A program made the position numbers and the translations under genes. Shown here piece by piece: positions 40,062 through 49,386 of a stretch of 64,000 bases of DNA (position 1 is its first letter; each line of letters begins with the position of its first letter). The notes under the pieces are model-generated. The model was not told the origin of the DNA. It did no database searches and was given only the letters and a program-made list of their open reading frames with translations. Origin of the DNA: Chloroflexota bacterium (GTDB taxonomy: Bacteria > Chloroflexota > Anaerolineae > Promineifilales > Promineifilaceae); NCBI GenBank assembly GCA_017993775.1, contig JAGOMA010000008.1:1-64000 (forward strand), written 5' to 3'.

Positions 40062-40748
40062 TTAAAATCCTTTTTGTAGTGCAGCCATCGCTGCCGAAAC
40101 CGCAGCCATTTGGTCGGCGGTCAATTCGTAATCGTACATGACAACAGCCTGGATGTGCCCGATAAAATACGTACCACCCGTAGGTGCTGTCCCTGCCCAC
40201 AGACACCCGATGTGGACGGTCTTTGTGGTTCCTCCGGTATACGGGTTGCAAACCTTGCCGTCCAGCACCCCGTTTACATATCCGTTTTGGGCAGACGCCC
40301 CTAGTACACCTTGGGTTAAGGGTGGCGCGTAATAGGTGGGAGCGCGACCGATTCGTGCAACATGCGATCCGCCTCCAACTGCGCTGTTGGGGATGAGCAT
40401 TATCGCCGATGTGGTTTGCGTGACACCGACGAGCGTGCCATCTCCCTGAACCGTTGCGTTGGAAAATCGACACAGAACGGTTTTCGTTGTCCACGGGGAT
40501 ATGGCTAGGGTCGTGTCCATGTACTGCGACCCGCTGAATATCCAACCATCCGTGCCACTCCAGGCTGGTTCAACGGTCGGAACAACGGTGTACACGCCAG
40601 GGTTTGCGATGTTGGTATAACTAGCGGCCTGCGATGCTGCCCCAAGAGGTTGGTAAGCAGCCAACGGCGCCGGAGCGTCACCTGCCAGCCACCAGGGACC
40701 GCTTTGTTTCTTCCTGCCCATAACGGCATGTGTCCATATCGGGTTCAT
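40062..40748 (-). CDS. LamG/concanavalin-like tail protein
   Basis: 228 residues, beta-rich: VYTVVPTVEPAWSGTDGWIFSGSQYMDTTL, NGYVNGVLDGKVCNPYTGGTTKTVHIGCL, and FIGHIQAVVMYDYELTADQMAAVSAAM, the closing motif of LamG-type sandwich domains. Probably a receptor-binding or carbohydrate-binding tail protein. It overlaps the next fibre gene by 4 bases. Confidence 0.65.
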   Translation of the reverse strand: MNPIWTHAVMGRKKQSGPWWLAGDAPAPLAAYQPLGAASQAASYTNIANPGVYTVVPTVEPAWSGTDGWIFSGSQYMDTTLAISPWTTKTVLCRFSNATVQGDGTLVGVTQTTSAIMLIPNSAVGGGSHVARIGRAPTYYAPPLTQGVLGASAQNGYVNGVLDGKVCNPYTGGTTKTVHIGCLWAGTAPTGGTYFIGHIQAVVMYDYELTADQMAAVSAAMAALQKGF

Positions 40749-41746
40749 GCCAATGCCCCCGCCAGTACCCAGGTGTCGGCGGCAATCTTACGAAGGGCGG
40801 CACACGCCCATTGACCAGCCAGGGTAAGACTGCCATCCAACGAATAGACAGTTTGTCCTACCCCTTCCACCGACAGCGCACCCGTCCCATGCTGTTCTAC
40901 CCCGATGACTGCCCCAACGGGCAGCAGCGCAGAAAGCGTTGCCCCTACCTGGAATGTAGTGGGGGACGCACTCAGGCTGGCCACTATCTTGCCCTCGTCG
41001 CTGACATCGAGAGTATAGGATGTGGCAGCCTGTTCGTTGGTGGAAGGACGCAAAGCAGCCGCGCCGACTTGGGCAGCTGTCACTTGATGCGGGTTGGCGA
41101 AGTCGCCAGTATGGGCATCGAGGGAATCTTGCAGAATAGTCTGGACAGCAGCGGCCGCACCCGCAGGATCGTAGTTGTCCACGTCGTCGCCGGTTATCAG
41201 GGTTCCTTCAACGATCAGGTCGCCGGCTACGTCAATGTCCCCGGCGACCAACATCTGGTGACCAACCGGAATAGTCACAATGCTGCCTTCCGGCACGGCC
41301 GTGCGCTGCATCCAATACCCACGCGGCGCATTGGTCAGTACCAGGCTGCCGCTCGCGGTTTGCAGCAGCAAGTCGTCATCTGCCCCGGCAACGGCCGTGT
41401 ACAGCCCCAACAGCAGCTCCTGCTGCGGCGTGCCGCCCTCTGCCTCCAATCCGGCCAGGGCCAGAATCTCGGCCACTGTAATCGACGCGCCAGCCCCCAT
41501 CGCAAATGAACACACGGATACGCTGTCCACGAGCAGGGCGAAGGCCCAGGCCCCGGATGATGGCACAGCCACTGTTGTGCCATTTGGCACGTTGCCATTG
41601 GCGTCGGTGTAAAACGCCACGGCCGAAGGTGGAAAGGCATCCCCATCGGCCACGGCCGTTTCCCTCACAATCCGCACGTTGGCCCCGGCCCGCACCGCGC
41701 CGTCGGCCGCACGCAGCGTGCCGGTGACAGTTCGCAATTCGTACAT
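40745..41746 (-). CDS. Phage tail fibre protein
   Basis: 333 residues from ATG 41746, which overlaps the previous stop (TGATG). A carbohydrate-binding-like N terminus (RTVTGTLRAADGAVRAGANVRIV), then repeats of beta-rich segments and the typical fibre motif DAHTGDFANPHQVTAAQVGAAALRPS followed by a C-terminal part. The NPHQVTAAQVGA pattern is common in tail fibre shafts. Confidence 0.8.
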   Translation of the reverse strand: MYELRTVTGTLRAADGAVRAGANVRIVRETAVADGDAFPPSAVAFYTDANGNVPNGTTVAVPSSGAWAFALLVDSVSVCSFAMGAGASITVAEILALAGLEAEGGTPQQELLLGLYTAVAGADDDLLLQTASGSLVLTNAPRGYWMQRTAVPEGSIVTIPVGHQMLVAGDIDVAGDLIVEGTLITGDDVDNYDPAGAAAAVQTILQDSLDAHTGDFANPHQVTAAQVGAAALRPSTNEQAATSYTLDVSDEGKIVASLSASPTTFQVGATLSALLPVGAVIGVEQHGTGALSVEGVGQTVYSLDGSLTLAGQWACAALRKIAADTWVLAGALA

Positions 41747-41976
41747 CAGCGCACCCATACGCGGCAGGTCAGCTCCGCGTCCAACTCACCGGAGGGCACG
41801 ACGATCAGCGCGTCGCCCCCCACGCAGGTGACCATGATGGTCTGCTGCGGCTTCAACACAATGGCCATCCCCGGCGAACTGGGAAATTTCGGCGGAATGG
41901 GCGCAACGGCCGTCACGCCCGCCACCAACAGGGTCAAAACGAAGAGTATTAATAGGAAGCGTTGTCTTGCTTTCAT
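41746..41976 (-). CDS. Small secreted or tail-associated protein
   Basis: 76 residues with an N-terminal hydrophobic segment (RFLLILFVLTLLVAGVTAV), then a short beta-rich part with two Cys. Probably exported or membrane-anchored. Overlaps the fibre gene start. Unknown role in the tail block. Confidence 0.5.
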   Translation of the reverse strand: MKARQRFLLILFVLTLLVAGVTAVAPIPPKFPSSPGMAIVLKPQQTIMVTCVGGDALIVVPSGELDAELTCRVWVR

Positions 41977-41998
41977 GGTTCTCCTTGCCCGACGGCCG

Positions 41999-43078
41999 TT
42001 ACTGCCGCCGGCCGATAATGCTCATCTGAATCGCCGCCGTGCGCTCCTGCACCCCCCAGGCCCCGCCGCGCAGCGTCGCCCCGCTGCGGTCGTAGACCAC
42101 CGAGGCATCCCACTGCAGCGCCGGTGTTTGGCTGGCCGACGATGACCCGGCCGTGCGCAAATCCTGGATGTTGGAATACCCGCCAGGCATCACCAGGGGA
42201 GCAGGCACGTACAGGTTATCGGCGGTGTAATGCTCCACCGCCTGGCGCTTGGTCCAGATGAGGTATTTTGGCGACAGATTCACCGGTTGGTAATCGAAGG
42301 CTTGAGAGCCGAAGCAGCCAAAGGTGTACCGGCGGCCGCTGCTATCCCGCCGCCCAGCAATCCACTCAATACGCTTCAGCTTAGACTGCCAGTCCGCCTG
42401 GATGTTCACCTGGCGCGTATTGGCGGCGATGTTTCCAGCTGTGATGAAGGATGCGCCGCTCAAAGCCACGCCCACCTCGACGTCGGCGTCATCGTCGCCT
42501 TCGCTTTCCTCGCGGAATAATTCGGCGTCGAGCGTCTGCCCGTAGCCCTGGACCGTCACCTGCAGCTGGGCGCGTTCCAGTTTGCCCTGCACCTCGCCCC
42601 GGCTAATCACCGGCTGGGCGAACTCGGCCAGGAAGTCGGCCGCCAGCTCTTCGGCCTCGGCCAGCCCCACCGTGTTATCGGTTGGGCGGATCAGGTACTC
42701 CCGCTTGCCCCACGTGCCCACGCTGGCCGCATCCTCGGCAAACGCGGTGTACAGCGTGCTGCCATCGAGGGCGCTGGTGTAGGCGCAGGCCACGCGGTTG
42801 TAGAGCCAATCCAGCGAAACGGTCAGCACCAGCCGGTTGTAGGCCAGGCGCATGGTGTGGATACGGCCGTAAAACGGTCGCTGCCCGCCATACAGCTCCT
42901 CGAACTCCCGCCCCAGGTACTCGTAAAACCACGTTTCCAGCAGCGCGTCGGGGCCGCCAAACTGGAAGGAGGCCGATACGTCGCCGCCCTGGGCGGCCGT
43001 CATCCGCTTGTAGGTGGGCCAGATGTAGGCGGTGACGTCGCCCACGCCGGCCAGCTGCCCATAGGATTGCTCGCTCAC
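41999..43078 (-). CDS. Distal tail/baseplate protein
   Basis: 359 residues from GTG 43078, chosen for GGAGG 6 bases before; the longer frame to 43198 covers another gene. Beta-rich protein with YIWPTYKRMTAAQGGDVSASFQFGG near the N terminus, typical of tail tip proteins that sit beneath the fibre. Overlaps the upstream tail gene by 4 bases. No enzymatic motif. Confidence 0.65.
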   Translation of the reverse strand: MSEQSYGQLAGVGDVTAYIWPTYKRMTAAQGGDVSASFQFGGPDALLETWFYEYLGREFEELYGGQRPFYGRIHTMRLAYNRLVLTVSLDWLYNRVACAYTSALDGSTLYTAFAEDAASVGTWGKREYLIRPTDNTVGLAEAEELAADFLAEFAQPVISRGEVQGKLERAQLQVTVQGYGQTLDAELFREESEGDDDADVEVGVALSGASFITAGNIAANTRQVNIQADWQSKLKRIEWIAGRRDSSGRRYTFGCFGSQAFDYQPVNLSPKYLIWTKRQAVEHYTADNLYVPAPLVMPGGYSNIQDLRTAGSSSASQTPALQWDASVVYDRSGATLRGGAWGVQERTAAIQMSIIGRRQ

Positions 43079-44478
43079 AAACCCTCCTGGTTGATGTGCT
43101 GCCAGCGGGGGATGTATTTTGCCCCAATAGTCCAATCCACCTGCGGATCGGGCAGCCAGCCGTCGCCGCCGGTAGCCAGCGGCACGGGGATAAACCACAA
43201 ACGGTTGGTGACCCCAGCGCCCGGTCTTGGAGCCTGGTAGGGGCCGATGGGAGCCTCACGAGCGCCCATGATTTGGGGAATGTCACTGGTATTGGTCCAG
43301 TACACTTCTTCCAGCTCGCCATTGGCCACGGTGATGGGGTTGTTGTAAACGCCGCCGGACGCATACGCCTTGACACGCTGTGGCAGTTTGGATGGTTCCG
43401 GCACAAAGATGAGGCCACCGAAGATGGCCTTGCCGGATGGCACATTAATCTCCATAAGGCCGGTGTAATTGGCCAGCCCGGTTCCGTAAATGCGCGTGCC
43501 CACTGAAGGAATCTTGAACGTGCCCAGGTAGGCGATGCCCCAGGCGGGCGGGGAGCCGACCGTCATGGCTACATCGCCGCCCACCTCGTAGTTGCTGGTC
43601 ACCCCATGCTGGAAATACATCGTGCCGCCCACTTCGGCCAGCTGCACGGCGTACACGGAAAAGAAACCGTGATAGGAGGCCGGAATGCTCCAGCCGATGA
43701 GATTGGCCAGGCCCAGGTTCGCGGCCTCGTTGCCCGGCAAGATGTGCATCCCGGCAAACGGCGCGCCCAGGGTTGAAATGTTGACGATGGTGGGGGAACC
43801 GATGGTGATGTCTTTTGCCCAAAAGTAGGGGGTGAAATCACTTTCGGTTCCACTGGAATACCAGGATTCTTGAAAAATGGCGACGTCGACGTGGCGCGAA
43901 TGGGTGGCGGCGGGAAACGGCCGTACCTTCATGATGGTCATCGGGTCCGCGTCACCCAACAAACCGGTGGTCCCAACGGTCGCATTGGCGAATTGGACGC
44001 CATTGGTATAGGTGTGGATTCCGTAGGTTCGTAAGGTCAGCGGCGTGCTGCCCGGCTCCAGCCCGCGCCACAACCCTTCCCTAGTAAATTTAATGCGCAG
44101 CGTGGTCCGGCCGTTGGCCCGGTAGTGGCTGGGGTCCAGCTTCTCCACCGACAGCGATTTGAGCAGCGCCCAACGGCCGTTCCCCTCATCAGGCGTCTGG
44201 GCAAAGGCCCACGGCTTTACCCCAGGATTCAGGTAATCCGGATGCAGTGGGCTTTGCACTTCTTCCGCACGCCGGGCGATAAACGACAGCAGGCCGTAGA
44301 TGGTGTCGTCCTGGCCGAGCAGCGAAACCAGCACCGTCTCGTCAACGTCGCCCCACAGGCCGCTGGGCAGCGGGTTTGGCCCCGCCTGCGACCAGCCGCC
44401 GCGGGTGATGGCGCAGTTGACGCCGTCGTCGAGATTGACGGTCACGCCGTATTTGGGGTCTGTAATATCCAGAGTCAT
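43075..44478 (-). CDS. Distal tail protein
   Basis: 467 residues. The N terminus (MTLDITDPKYGVTVNLDDGVNC) and the ring-like domains downstream suit a siphovirus distal tail (Dit-like) protein with a large beta insertion. Position immediately after the tape measure gene supports this. No membrane segments. Confidence 0.65.
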   Translation of the reverse strand: MTLDITDPKYGVTVNLDDGVNCAITRGGWSQAGPNPLPSGLWGDVDETVLVSLLGQDDTIYGLLSFIARRAEEVQSPLHPDYLNPGVKPWAFAQTPDEGNGRWALLKSLSVEKLDPSHYRANGRTTLRIKFTREGLWRGLEPGSTPLTLRTYGIHTYTNGVQFANATVGTTGLLGDADPMTIMKVRPFPAATHSRHVDVAIFQESWYSSGTESDFTPYFWAKDITIGSPTIVNISTLGAPFAGMHILPGNEAANLGLANLIGWSIPASYHGFFSVYAVQLAEVGGTMYFQHGVTSNYEVGGDVAMTVGSPPAWGIAYLGTFKIPSVGTRIYGTGLANYTGLMEINVPSGKAIFGGLIFVPEPSKLPQRVKAYASGGVYNNPITVANGELEEVYWTNTSDIPQIMGAREAPIGPYQAPRPGAGVTNRLWFIPVPLATGGDGWLPDPQVDWTIGAKYIPRWQHINQEGL

Positions 44479-47400
44479 TTACCCTCCGTAAGGCAGCGCC
44501 GCGCCGTTCAACGCTCCGGCGTCATCGATGCCGCTGAGATAGCTGAGGAAGGCCGCAACGGCCGTTTGGTCATTCAACACAATGTCGCCGGTAAACTGGA
44601 CCACCACGGGAGCAGCTGTGGCCGTAGGCGCAGCTGTTGGCGCGCCAACACTCTGGCTGCCAACTTGCCAACCGCCAAACATAGCCGCGCCAACGCCATT
44701 CATCTCTGCCGCCAGCCTGTCCCGTGCTTTTTGCAGTCCGACGCCAACGCCAGCCATGATTTGCCCGGCGCTGTCCTCCATGAGATGGCTGGGGCTGCGG
44801 TTGTCCCAAAAATCATCCCAGGCGTCCTTTGCGCCTTGGGCCACCCCCAGCAGCGTGTCGACCAACCGCCTAGCGCTGGCCTCTAGGCCGCTGATGACGC
44901 CATCTACAATTTTCCTGCCAAGCGCTGGCCAGTCCTGTTCGTAGAACCAATTGCTGTAGCTGGTCCACCAACCGTTGACGGTGGGGCCGACGTTATCCCA
45001 GAACGTGGTCAGCGCTTCCAGAATGCCGTAGACGACTTTGTATCCCAATGCCTTCCAATCCTGTGTATTAAACCAATTCAAGTGGGCCGTCCACCAACCG
45101 TTGATGGTTGTCACGGCGAGCGACCAGAATCGAGCGTAGGTGTCGATCAGGTTTTGCATCACATACAGCGCCAGCGCCGCCCAATCCTGCTCGTCAAACC
45201 AGGTCTTGAATGCCAACCACCAGTTGGCCAGATGCGGCTCTATCCACTCCCACAAGGTCCCCAACAGGTCAACCATCGTCTGCCAGATGGTTTCCCACAT
45301 AAGCTGCATTTCCTGCCCGAACGTATCGAAGTCGCCTTTGAAAAAGGCAGCCCACGCGTTGAAGCCGTGTCTGAGAGCGTCTAGCTGCCCAAGAAAATAA
45401 CTTTTGATAGTGTCCCATACGGCCGTGGCTGCGTCTGCTATGGTTTGCCCGTTTTCACCCCACCAGGTGGTCCACTTTTCACCAACCGGTCCCCAAATAT
45501 CGCCGAAGCCCTCAATCTCCAGCCTGAGCGGTTCGAATTCGGCCGTAATGTCAGCAACCAGCTGGTCAATGTCGAGATTTTCAAACATCGACGTTAGCCC
45601 CAGCGGGTCTTCGCCCAGGCCCATGTCGCCGCCCAGCCCCAGGCCGTCGGCGATAGCCTGGCCCAGCCCGCCTTCGCCCGCTCCGCCCAGCGCGTCGGCG
45701 ATGCCTGCGCCCACGGCCGTCATCGTCTGCGCCAGCCGGTCGAGCAGGCTAATCTGCTCCTGGATGAGTCCGTTGCTTTCCAGTTGGGCGTCAATGAGCG
45801 CCTGCTGCAGCGCGACGGCATCTTCGGCCGCTTGCTGCTCCGCTTCGGCCGCGTCCAGCTTCTCCTGGGCGGCGTCCACGGCCGTTTCCTTTTCCTTCTC
45901 CACGGCCCGAATCTGCATCGCCAGCTCGCGGGCGCGAATCTCGCGCAGCGCCTGCGCTTTCTGCTCATCGTTGAGCGCGCCTCTGGCGATGGCCTGGCGC
46001 AGCGCGGCGATGCGCTTCTCGTCGGCCTCGTTGGCCTGGGCGTTTTGGATGCCTTCCAATTCGGCGCGCAGCGGGGAGAGTTTGTCGTCGTACTCTTGCG
46101 TGACGCGGTTCAGCTCTTCCTGCGCGTCGGTGACCGCCTGGTTGGCCTGGTAGAGCCGGATCATCGCCTGCACGTAGTCGTTGGCCACCGGCGGCAGCCC
46201 GACCATGCTCTGTTGGATGGCGGAAAGGGTGGCGTCGGTCACACGGCCGTACGCCTGGATATCGGCGATAGCCTGGGCCACAACGCCCCGGCTGCCCATG
46301 ATGCGGCCCACCAGGCCGCTGTCATCCTCGGTGGCCGTGGACTGCATGAGCCGCTGCACCGTGCCGGAGATGGTGGAGAACAGGCCCACCAGCCCGGCCT
46401 CCTGGATACCGCCCAGGGTGTCCATGATGCGGCCGCCCATGCCGCGCAGCGCGCCCACAGAGGCTTCGCCCATGCCGTCGAGAAACTCCTGCATGGCCGC
46501 CGTGCCCCAGTCGTCGATGTCTGGCAGCAGCCTGGGCGGGCTGCCAGGGGAGAGCCAGTCGGCAATAATTCCCCCGATAAAATTGAGCACGCGCACCACG
46601 GCCGTGGCTGCGGCCGCCATGCCGCGCGCCAGCTGCAGCACGATGTTGCGCCCCCAACTTCCAGCCTCGTTGGCCGTGCCGCCCATCTCGCTGTTGGCGT
46701 CCTTGCGAAAGCCGCCGAAGAAGGCCTTCGCCAGCCCGGCCAATCCTTTAAAGATGGCCGCCAGCCCGACGGCGAAAGGCACGGCGTTGGCTTCCAGGCT
46801 TTGGAACCCCGCCTCCAATTCCGGCATGGCGTCGTTGGCAATGTCCAGCAGCGCGTCACCGGCCGGAGCCAATGCGGCCGTCAGCTTGCGCCCCATGCCC
46901 TGGAAGAAGTCGCCCAGGTTGTTGTAGCGCACGTTGACCGCGTCGGCCGCGCCGACCAGTTCCTCCATTGAGACGCTGGCCAGGTCCACGCTCAGCGCCG
47001 CCTGGACGCCCATGTCCTCGAACTGCGTGCCCAACAGGGCCACACCGGCCTGCATCTGCACCGCCTGGCTGTCCGCGTCACGTATGCCGCTCTGCACCAG
47101 GGTGAAGGCGTCGGTCCACGTCAGCGAGCCGTTGTTAATGCGGGTGCTGATGTCGTCCACCGACAGCCCGATTTGCTTCAGCCCGTCGGCCGTGGTGGTC
47201 GACCCATCGAGCAGCCGCACGCGGAACTCCTTAAACATGTCCAGCGCCCGGTCGGTGCCCAGCATGCCGCCCTGCAGCCCGGTTTCCATCGCGCTGAAGA
47301 ACTGGCCCGCGCCCGCCTGGGCGCTGGCGAACTGCGGCGCATATTCGGTGATGGAGTCGAGGAAGTCGCCCGACCGGTCGAGGCCCTTCTGGTAGCCGGC

Positions 47401-47931
47401 GGCGATGAAGTCGAAGGCTTGCTGGTAGGTGAGGTTGAAATCTTCCATCAACGTCCGGGCGGCGTCGATGGATTCCTGGGTCTGCGGGCCGTAGGCGTCG
47501 CGCAGGGCCAGCGCCAGCTGCGCCGCGCCCTGGATGCCTTCGGTATTGAGGCTCTTAAGCTGCTGGCGCACCTGGCCGACGACAGCCGCCGCTTCCAGCA
47601 CGTCCGCGCCGAAGTTGTTCTTCCAGACCGCCTGGGCGACGTCGCCCAGGATTTGGGCTTCATCGGCCGTTGCCCCCAGTTCGGATTGCAGATAGACAAC
47701 GGCTTTCTGTGAATCGAGAGAGAAGTCCAGCACGCTTTTGCCCAGGTTGCCGACCGCCTGGATGCCTTTGCCCACGGCGCTGACCAGAGCGTTGCCCAGG
47801 GCGATGTTGATGCCCATGCCCAACTGCGACAGCCAGCCTTCGGTATGCTTCTGCGCGTTGTCCAGGTCTTTTTTGAGTTGGGCGTTTTCACTCGACAGGT
47901 AGACGACGGCGTCGCCAAGTTCTGCGCTCAT
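44479..47931 (-). CDS. Tape measure protein
   Basis: 1150 residues, the longest tail gene. Tape measure hallmarks: a coiled-coil N terminus (ENAQLKKDLDNAQKHTEGWL), hydrophobic stretches (GMGINIALGNALVSAVGKGIQAV), long Ala-rich helices around the middle (DAAQEKLDAAEAEQQAAEDA), and C-terminal Trp-rich repeats NWFNTQDWKALG / NWFYEQDWPALG about 40 residues apart. It sets tail length. Carries the 16-bp phage palindrome at 44635-44650. Confidence 0.92.
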   Translation of the reverse strand: MSAELGDAVVYLSSENAQLKKDLDNAQKHTEGWLSQLGMGINIALGNALVSAVGKGIQAVGNLGKSVLDFSLDSQKAVVYLQSELGATADEAQILGDVAQAVWKNNFGADVLEAAAVVGQVRQQLKSLNTEGIQGAAQLALALRDAYGPQTQESIDAARTLMEDFNLTYQQAFDFIAAGYQKGLDRSGDFLDSITEYAPQFASAQAGAGQFFSAMETGLQGGMLGTDRALDMFKEFRVRLLDGSTTTADGLKQIGLSVDDISTRINNGSLTWTDAFTLVQSGIRDADSQAVQMQAGVALLGTQFEDMGVQAALSVDLASVSMEELVGAADAVNVRYNNLGDFFQGMGRKLTAALAPAGDALLDIANDAMPELEAGFQSLEANAVPFAVGLAAIFKGLAGLAKAFFGGFRKDANSEMGGTANEAGSWGRNIVLQLARGMAAAATAVVRVLNFIGGIIADWLSPGSPPRLLPDIDDWGTAAMQEFLDGMGEASVGALRGMGGRIMDTLGGIQEAGLVGLFSTISGTVQRLMQSTATEDDSGLVGRIMGSRGVVAQAIADIQAYGRVTDATLSAIQQSMVGLPPVANDYVQAMIRLYQANQAVTDAQEELNRVTQEYDDKLSPLRAELEGIQNAQANEADEKRIAALRQAIARGALNDEQKAQALREIRARELAMQIRAVEKEKETAVDAAQEKLDAAEAEQQAAEDAVALQQALIDAQLESNGLIQEQISLLDRLAQTMTAVGAGIADALGGAGEGGLGQAIADGLGLGGDMGLGEDPLGLTSMFENLDIDQLVADITAEFEPLRLEIEGFGDIWGPVGEKWTTWWGENGQTIADAATAVWDTIKSYFLGQLDALRHGFNAWAAFFKGDFDTFGQEMQLMWETIWQTMVDLLGTLWEWIEPHLANWWLAFKTWFDEQDWAALALYVMQNLIDTYARFWSLAVTTINGWWTAHLNWFNTQDWKALGYKVVYGILEALTTFWDNVGPTVNGWWTSYSNWFYEQDWPALGRKIVDGVISGLEASARRLVDTLLGVAQGAKDAWDDFWDNRSPSHLMEDSAGQIMAGVGVGLQKARDRLAAEMNGVGAAMFGGWQVGSQSVGAPTAAPTATAAPVVVQFTGDIVLNDQTAVAAFLSYLSGIDDAGALNGAALPYGG

Positions 47932-47941
47932 AAGGAGTCTC

Positions 47942-48256
47942 TCAGTGGATGGTTATTTTCATATCACGCAGCATCTGGTCGGCGTGAATGTGGTTGCTGC
48001 GGCGGGAGGTGGGAGGTGGGGCGGCTGCCGACAGGGTTGCCCGCTCGCCGCCCCATATTCCGGCCAGTTCACCGGCCAGGAGTTTGGCCTCGAAGCGCCG
48101 CCGCCGCGTGTAGGCCAGCAGCAGGTCGGCCGCTTCCAGATCGTCGACGGCCGTATCCTCCAGGCCGTACTGGCTCAGGAGGAACTCGGCGAGGTCGGCC
48201 TGTCCGTCCGGCCAAGGGCGACCAGCCCATTCACTGCTTCCACCACCGAGCCAAAA
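47942..48256 (-). CDS. Tail assembly chaperone, frameshifted extension (T-like)
   Basis: A frame with no start of its own that overlaps the end of the upstream chaperone gene. Entered by a -1 shift at 48253, it reads FWLGGGSSEWAGRPWPDGQADLAEFLLSQYGLEDTA... to IHADQMLRDMKITIH. Such gpGT-type products are needed in small amounts for tail assembly, and their position before the tape measure gene is the classical one. Confidence 0.8.
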   Translation of the reverse strand, partial: FWLGGGSSEWAGRPWPDGQADLAEFLLSQYGLEDTAVDDLEAADLLLAYTRRRRFEAKLLAGELAGIWGGERATLSAAAPPPTSRRSNHIHADQMLRDMKITIH

Positions 48257-48591
48257 GGGTACGCCAGCTTCAGCACGGCCGTAAACGCGGCCATGATCTC
48301 GCTGTCGTATGCCTCCTCCTCGATGGTTTCCTGGTCGGCGGCCAGCTCCGGCGCGTAGGCGAAGACCAACTCCGCCAGCGTGTCCACCGAACCGCCGACT
48401 TTGGCGATGATTTGGTGCAGCAGTCCGCCCAGGGCTTCAGGCGTCATCTCGGTGCGTGGCAGGCCCTCGATGAGCGCGGCCACGTCGCTGAACTCCGCCT
48501 GGAAGCGCTGCCGCCATTTGGCGTTGGCTTTCCGTTTGGGTTCGCGGATGGTGTAGGGCTTGCCGGCGATGGTGACAACGGCCGTTTTCAT
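48175..48591 (-). CDS. Tail assembly chaperone (G-like)
   Basis: 138 residues from ATG 48591; earlier in-frame codons read the upstream gene antisense. MKTAVVTIAGKPYTIREPKRKANAKWRQRFQAEF at the N terminus matches the G-type chaperone layout, with acidic helices after. Ends RPTSPSSS. It carries the slippery site at 48253-48259, and the -1 product continues to 47942. Confidence 0.8.
   Translation of the reverse strand: MKTAVVTIAGKPYTIREPKRKANAKWRQRFQAEFSDVAALIEGLPRTEMTPEALGGLLHQIIAKVGGSVDTLAELVFAYAPELAADQETIEEEAYDSEIMAAFTAVLKLAYPFGSVVEAVNGLVALGRTDRPTSPSSS
48253..48259 (-). promoter_or_regulatory. Slippery heptamer CCCTTTT for -1 ribosomal frameshift
   Basis: On the minus strand the codons are TAC-CCT-TTT-GGC, giving the X-XXY-YYZ pattern C-CCT-TTT. 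Slippage by -1 joins the chaperone to the long extension frame, as in lambda G/GT and related phages. Confidence 0.8.
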
Positions 48592-48854
48592 TCGGCAGCC
48601 TCCACCGCATCGAATATTTCGATGATGCGCGGGTCCGCCGCCTTCACTTTCGCCCGGCTTTGGGTGTAAACGGCCGTCACCGCGCCCATCACCAGCGGCG
48701 CGACGGCCACGGCAATGGCCTGCACCAGCGCCAGCCACAATTCGCCCTCCTGGTTGGAGAGCAGGCCGCGGGCCGCCAGAATGGCCACGACCGCCGCCGC
48801 GATGTTGACCACGGCCGTCAGCCAGAACTCAGTTGTTTTGTATCCGGATTTCAC
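48588..48854 (-). CDS. Holin-like small membrane protein
   Basis: 88 residues from GTG 48854 with AGGAG 9 bases before. Two hydrophobic helices (FWLTAVVNIAAAVVAILAARG and LWLALVQAIAVAVAPLVMGAVTAVY) separated by a short loop, then a charged C terminus. Size and topology fit a class II-type holin, and it neighbours the coiled-coil protein at 48868. It overlaps the chaperone start by 4 bases. Could also be a membrane adaptor. Confidence 0.55.
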   Translation of the reverse strand: MKSGYKTTEFWLTAVVNIAAAVVAILAARGLLSNQEGELWLALVQAIAVAVAPLVMGAVTAVYTQSRAKVKAADPRIIEIFDAVEAAE

Positions 48855-48867
48855 GTTTATTTGCTCC

Positions 48868-49374
48868 TTACTCGTAAGCCAGCGGCCAGGACACATCCGG
48901 CCGTTGGTTGCGGCACAATTCCAGCAGCCGGTTCACCATGCCGCGCCGTTCGCAGTGCAGCACCAGCTCCTGCACCCGCGCCGCCAGCGTGTCCCCGCTC
49001 AGGTCGTCGTGCGCCACGCCCAGGTCAAACGCCAGGGTCGATAACTCGTCCAGGTTAAACGCCTGGTGTAGCAGGTGCTGTAACTGGGCGCGCACGGCCG
49101 CCCGCGACGACATACCGGAGAACGGGCAGGTGAAGGAGTGGACCATTTGCCACGCCTTCACCCCCTCTACATCAACACGCAGACGGGCCAACTCAGCGTC
49201 CAAGCGCTTGATGGCCTGGGTGTTGGCGTTGATGTTGTCTTGCTGATGTCCGGATTGCCGTGACAACTCGTCGCGCACCGCCCGCAGCTGCTGCCCCTGG
49301 TTATCCACTTGCTGGCTCAGTGTGGCGACCAGTTGGTACAGATCGCGCATGGTGGGATGCGATGGAATTTCCAT
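48868..49374 (-). CDS. Coiled-coil protein with effector-associated death-like domain
   Basis: 168 residues. Residues ~1-75 form a heptad coiled coil (LSQQVDNQGQQLRAVRDELSRQ and onward). Residues ~95-165 match bacterial effector-associated (EAD/death-like) domains: LHQAFNLDELSTLAFDLGVAHDDLSGDTLAARVQELVLHCERRGMVNRLLELCRNQRPDVSW. Such domains normally link sensors to caspase, TIR or other toxic effectors in multicellular bacteria. Finding one inside a tail cluster is unusual. The pattern match is by eye. Confidence 0.65.
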   Translation of the reverse strand: MEIPSHPTMRDLYQLVATLSQQVDNQGQQLRAVRDELSRQSGHQQDNINANTQAIKRLDAELARLRVDVEGVKAWQMVHSFTCPFSGMSSRAAVRAQLQHLLHQAFNLDELSTLAFDLGVAHDDLSGDTLAARVQELVLHCERRGMVNRLLELCRNQRPDVSWPLAYE

Positions 49375-49386
49375 AGTGTTAGTGGG

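Noticed and set aside
45404..46153. 249-codon Ser/Ala-rich plus-strand frame opposite the tape measure gene
   Set aside because: Antisense of the Ala/Glu-rich coiled coil in the tape measure protein, which gives Ser/Ala/Cys runs; not a gene.
47945..48358. Plus-strand frame opposite the tail chaperone extension
   Set aside because: The minus strand carries the -1 frameshift product with chaperone features; the plus frame has no start signal.
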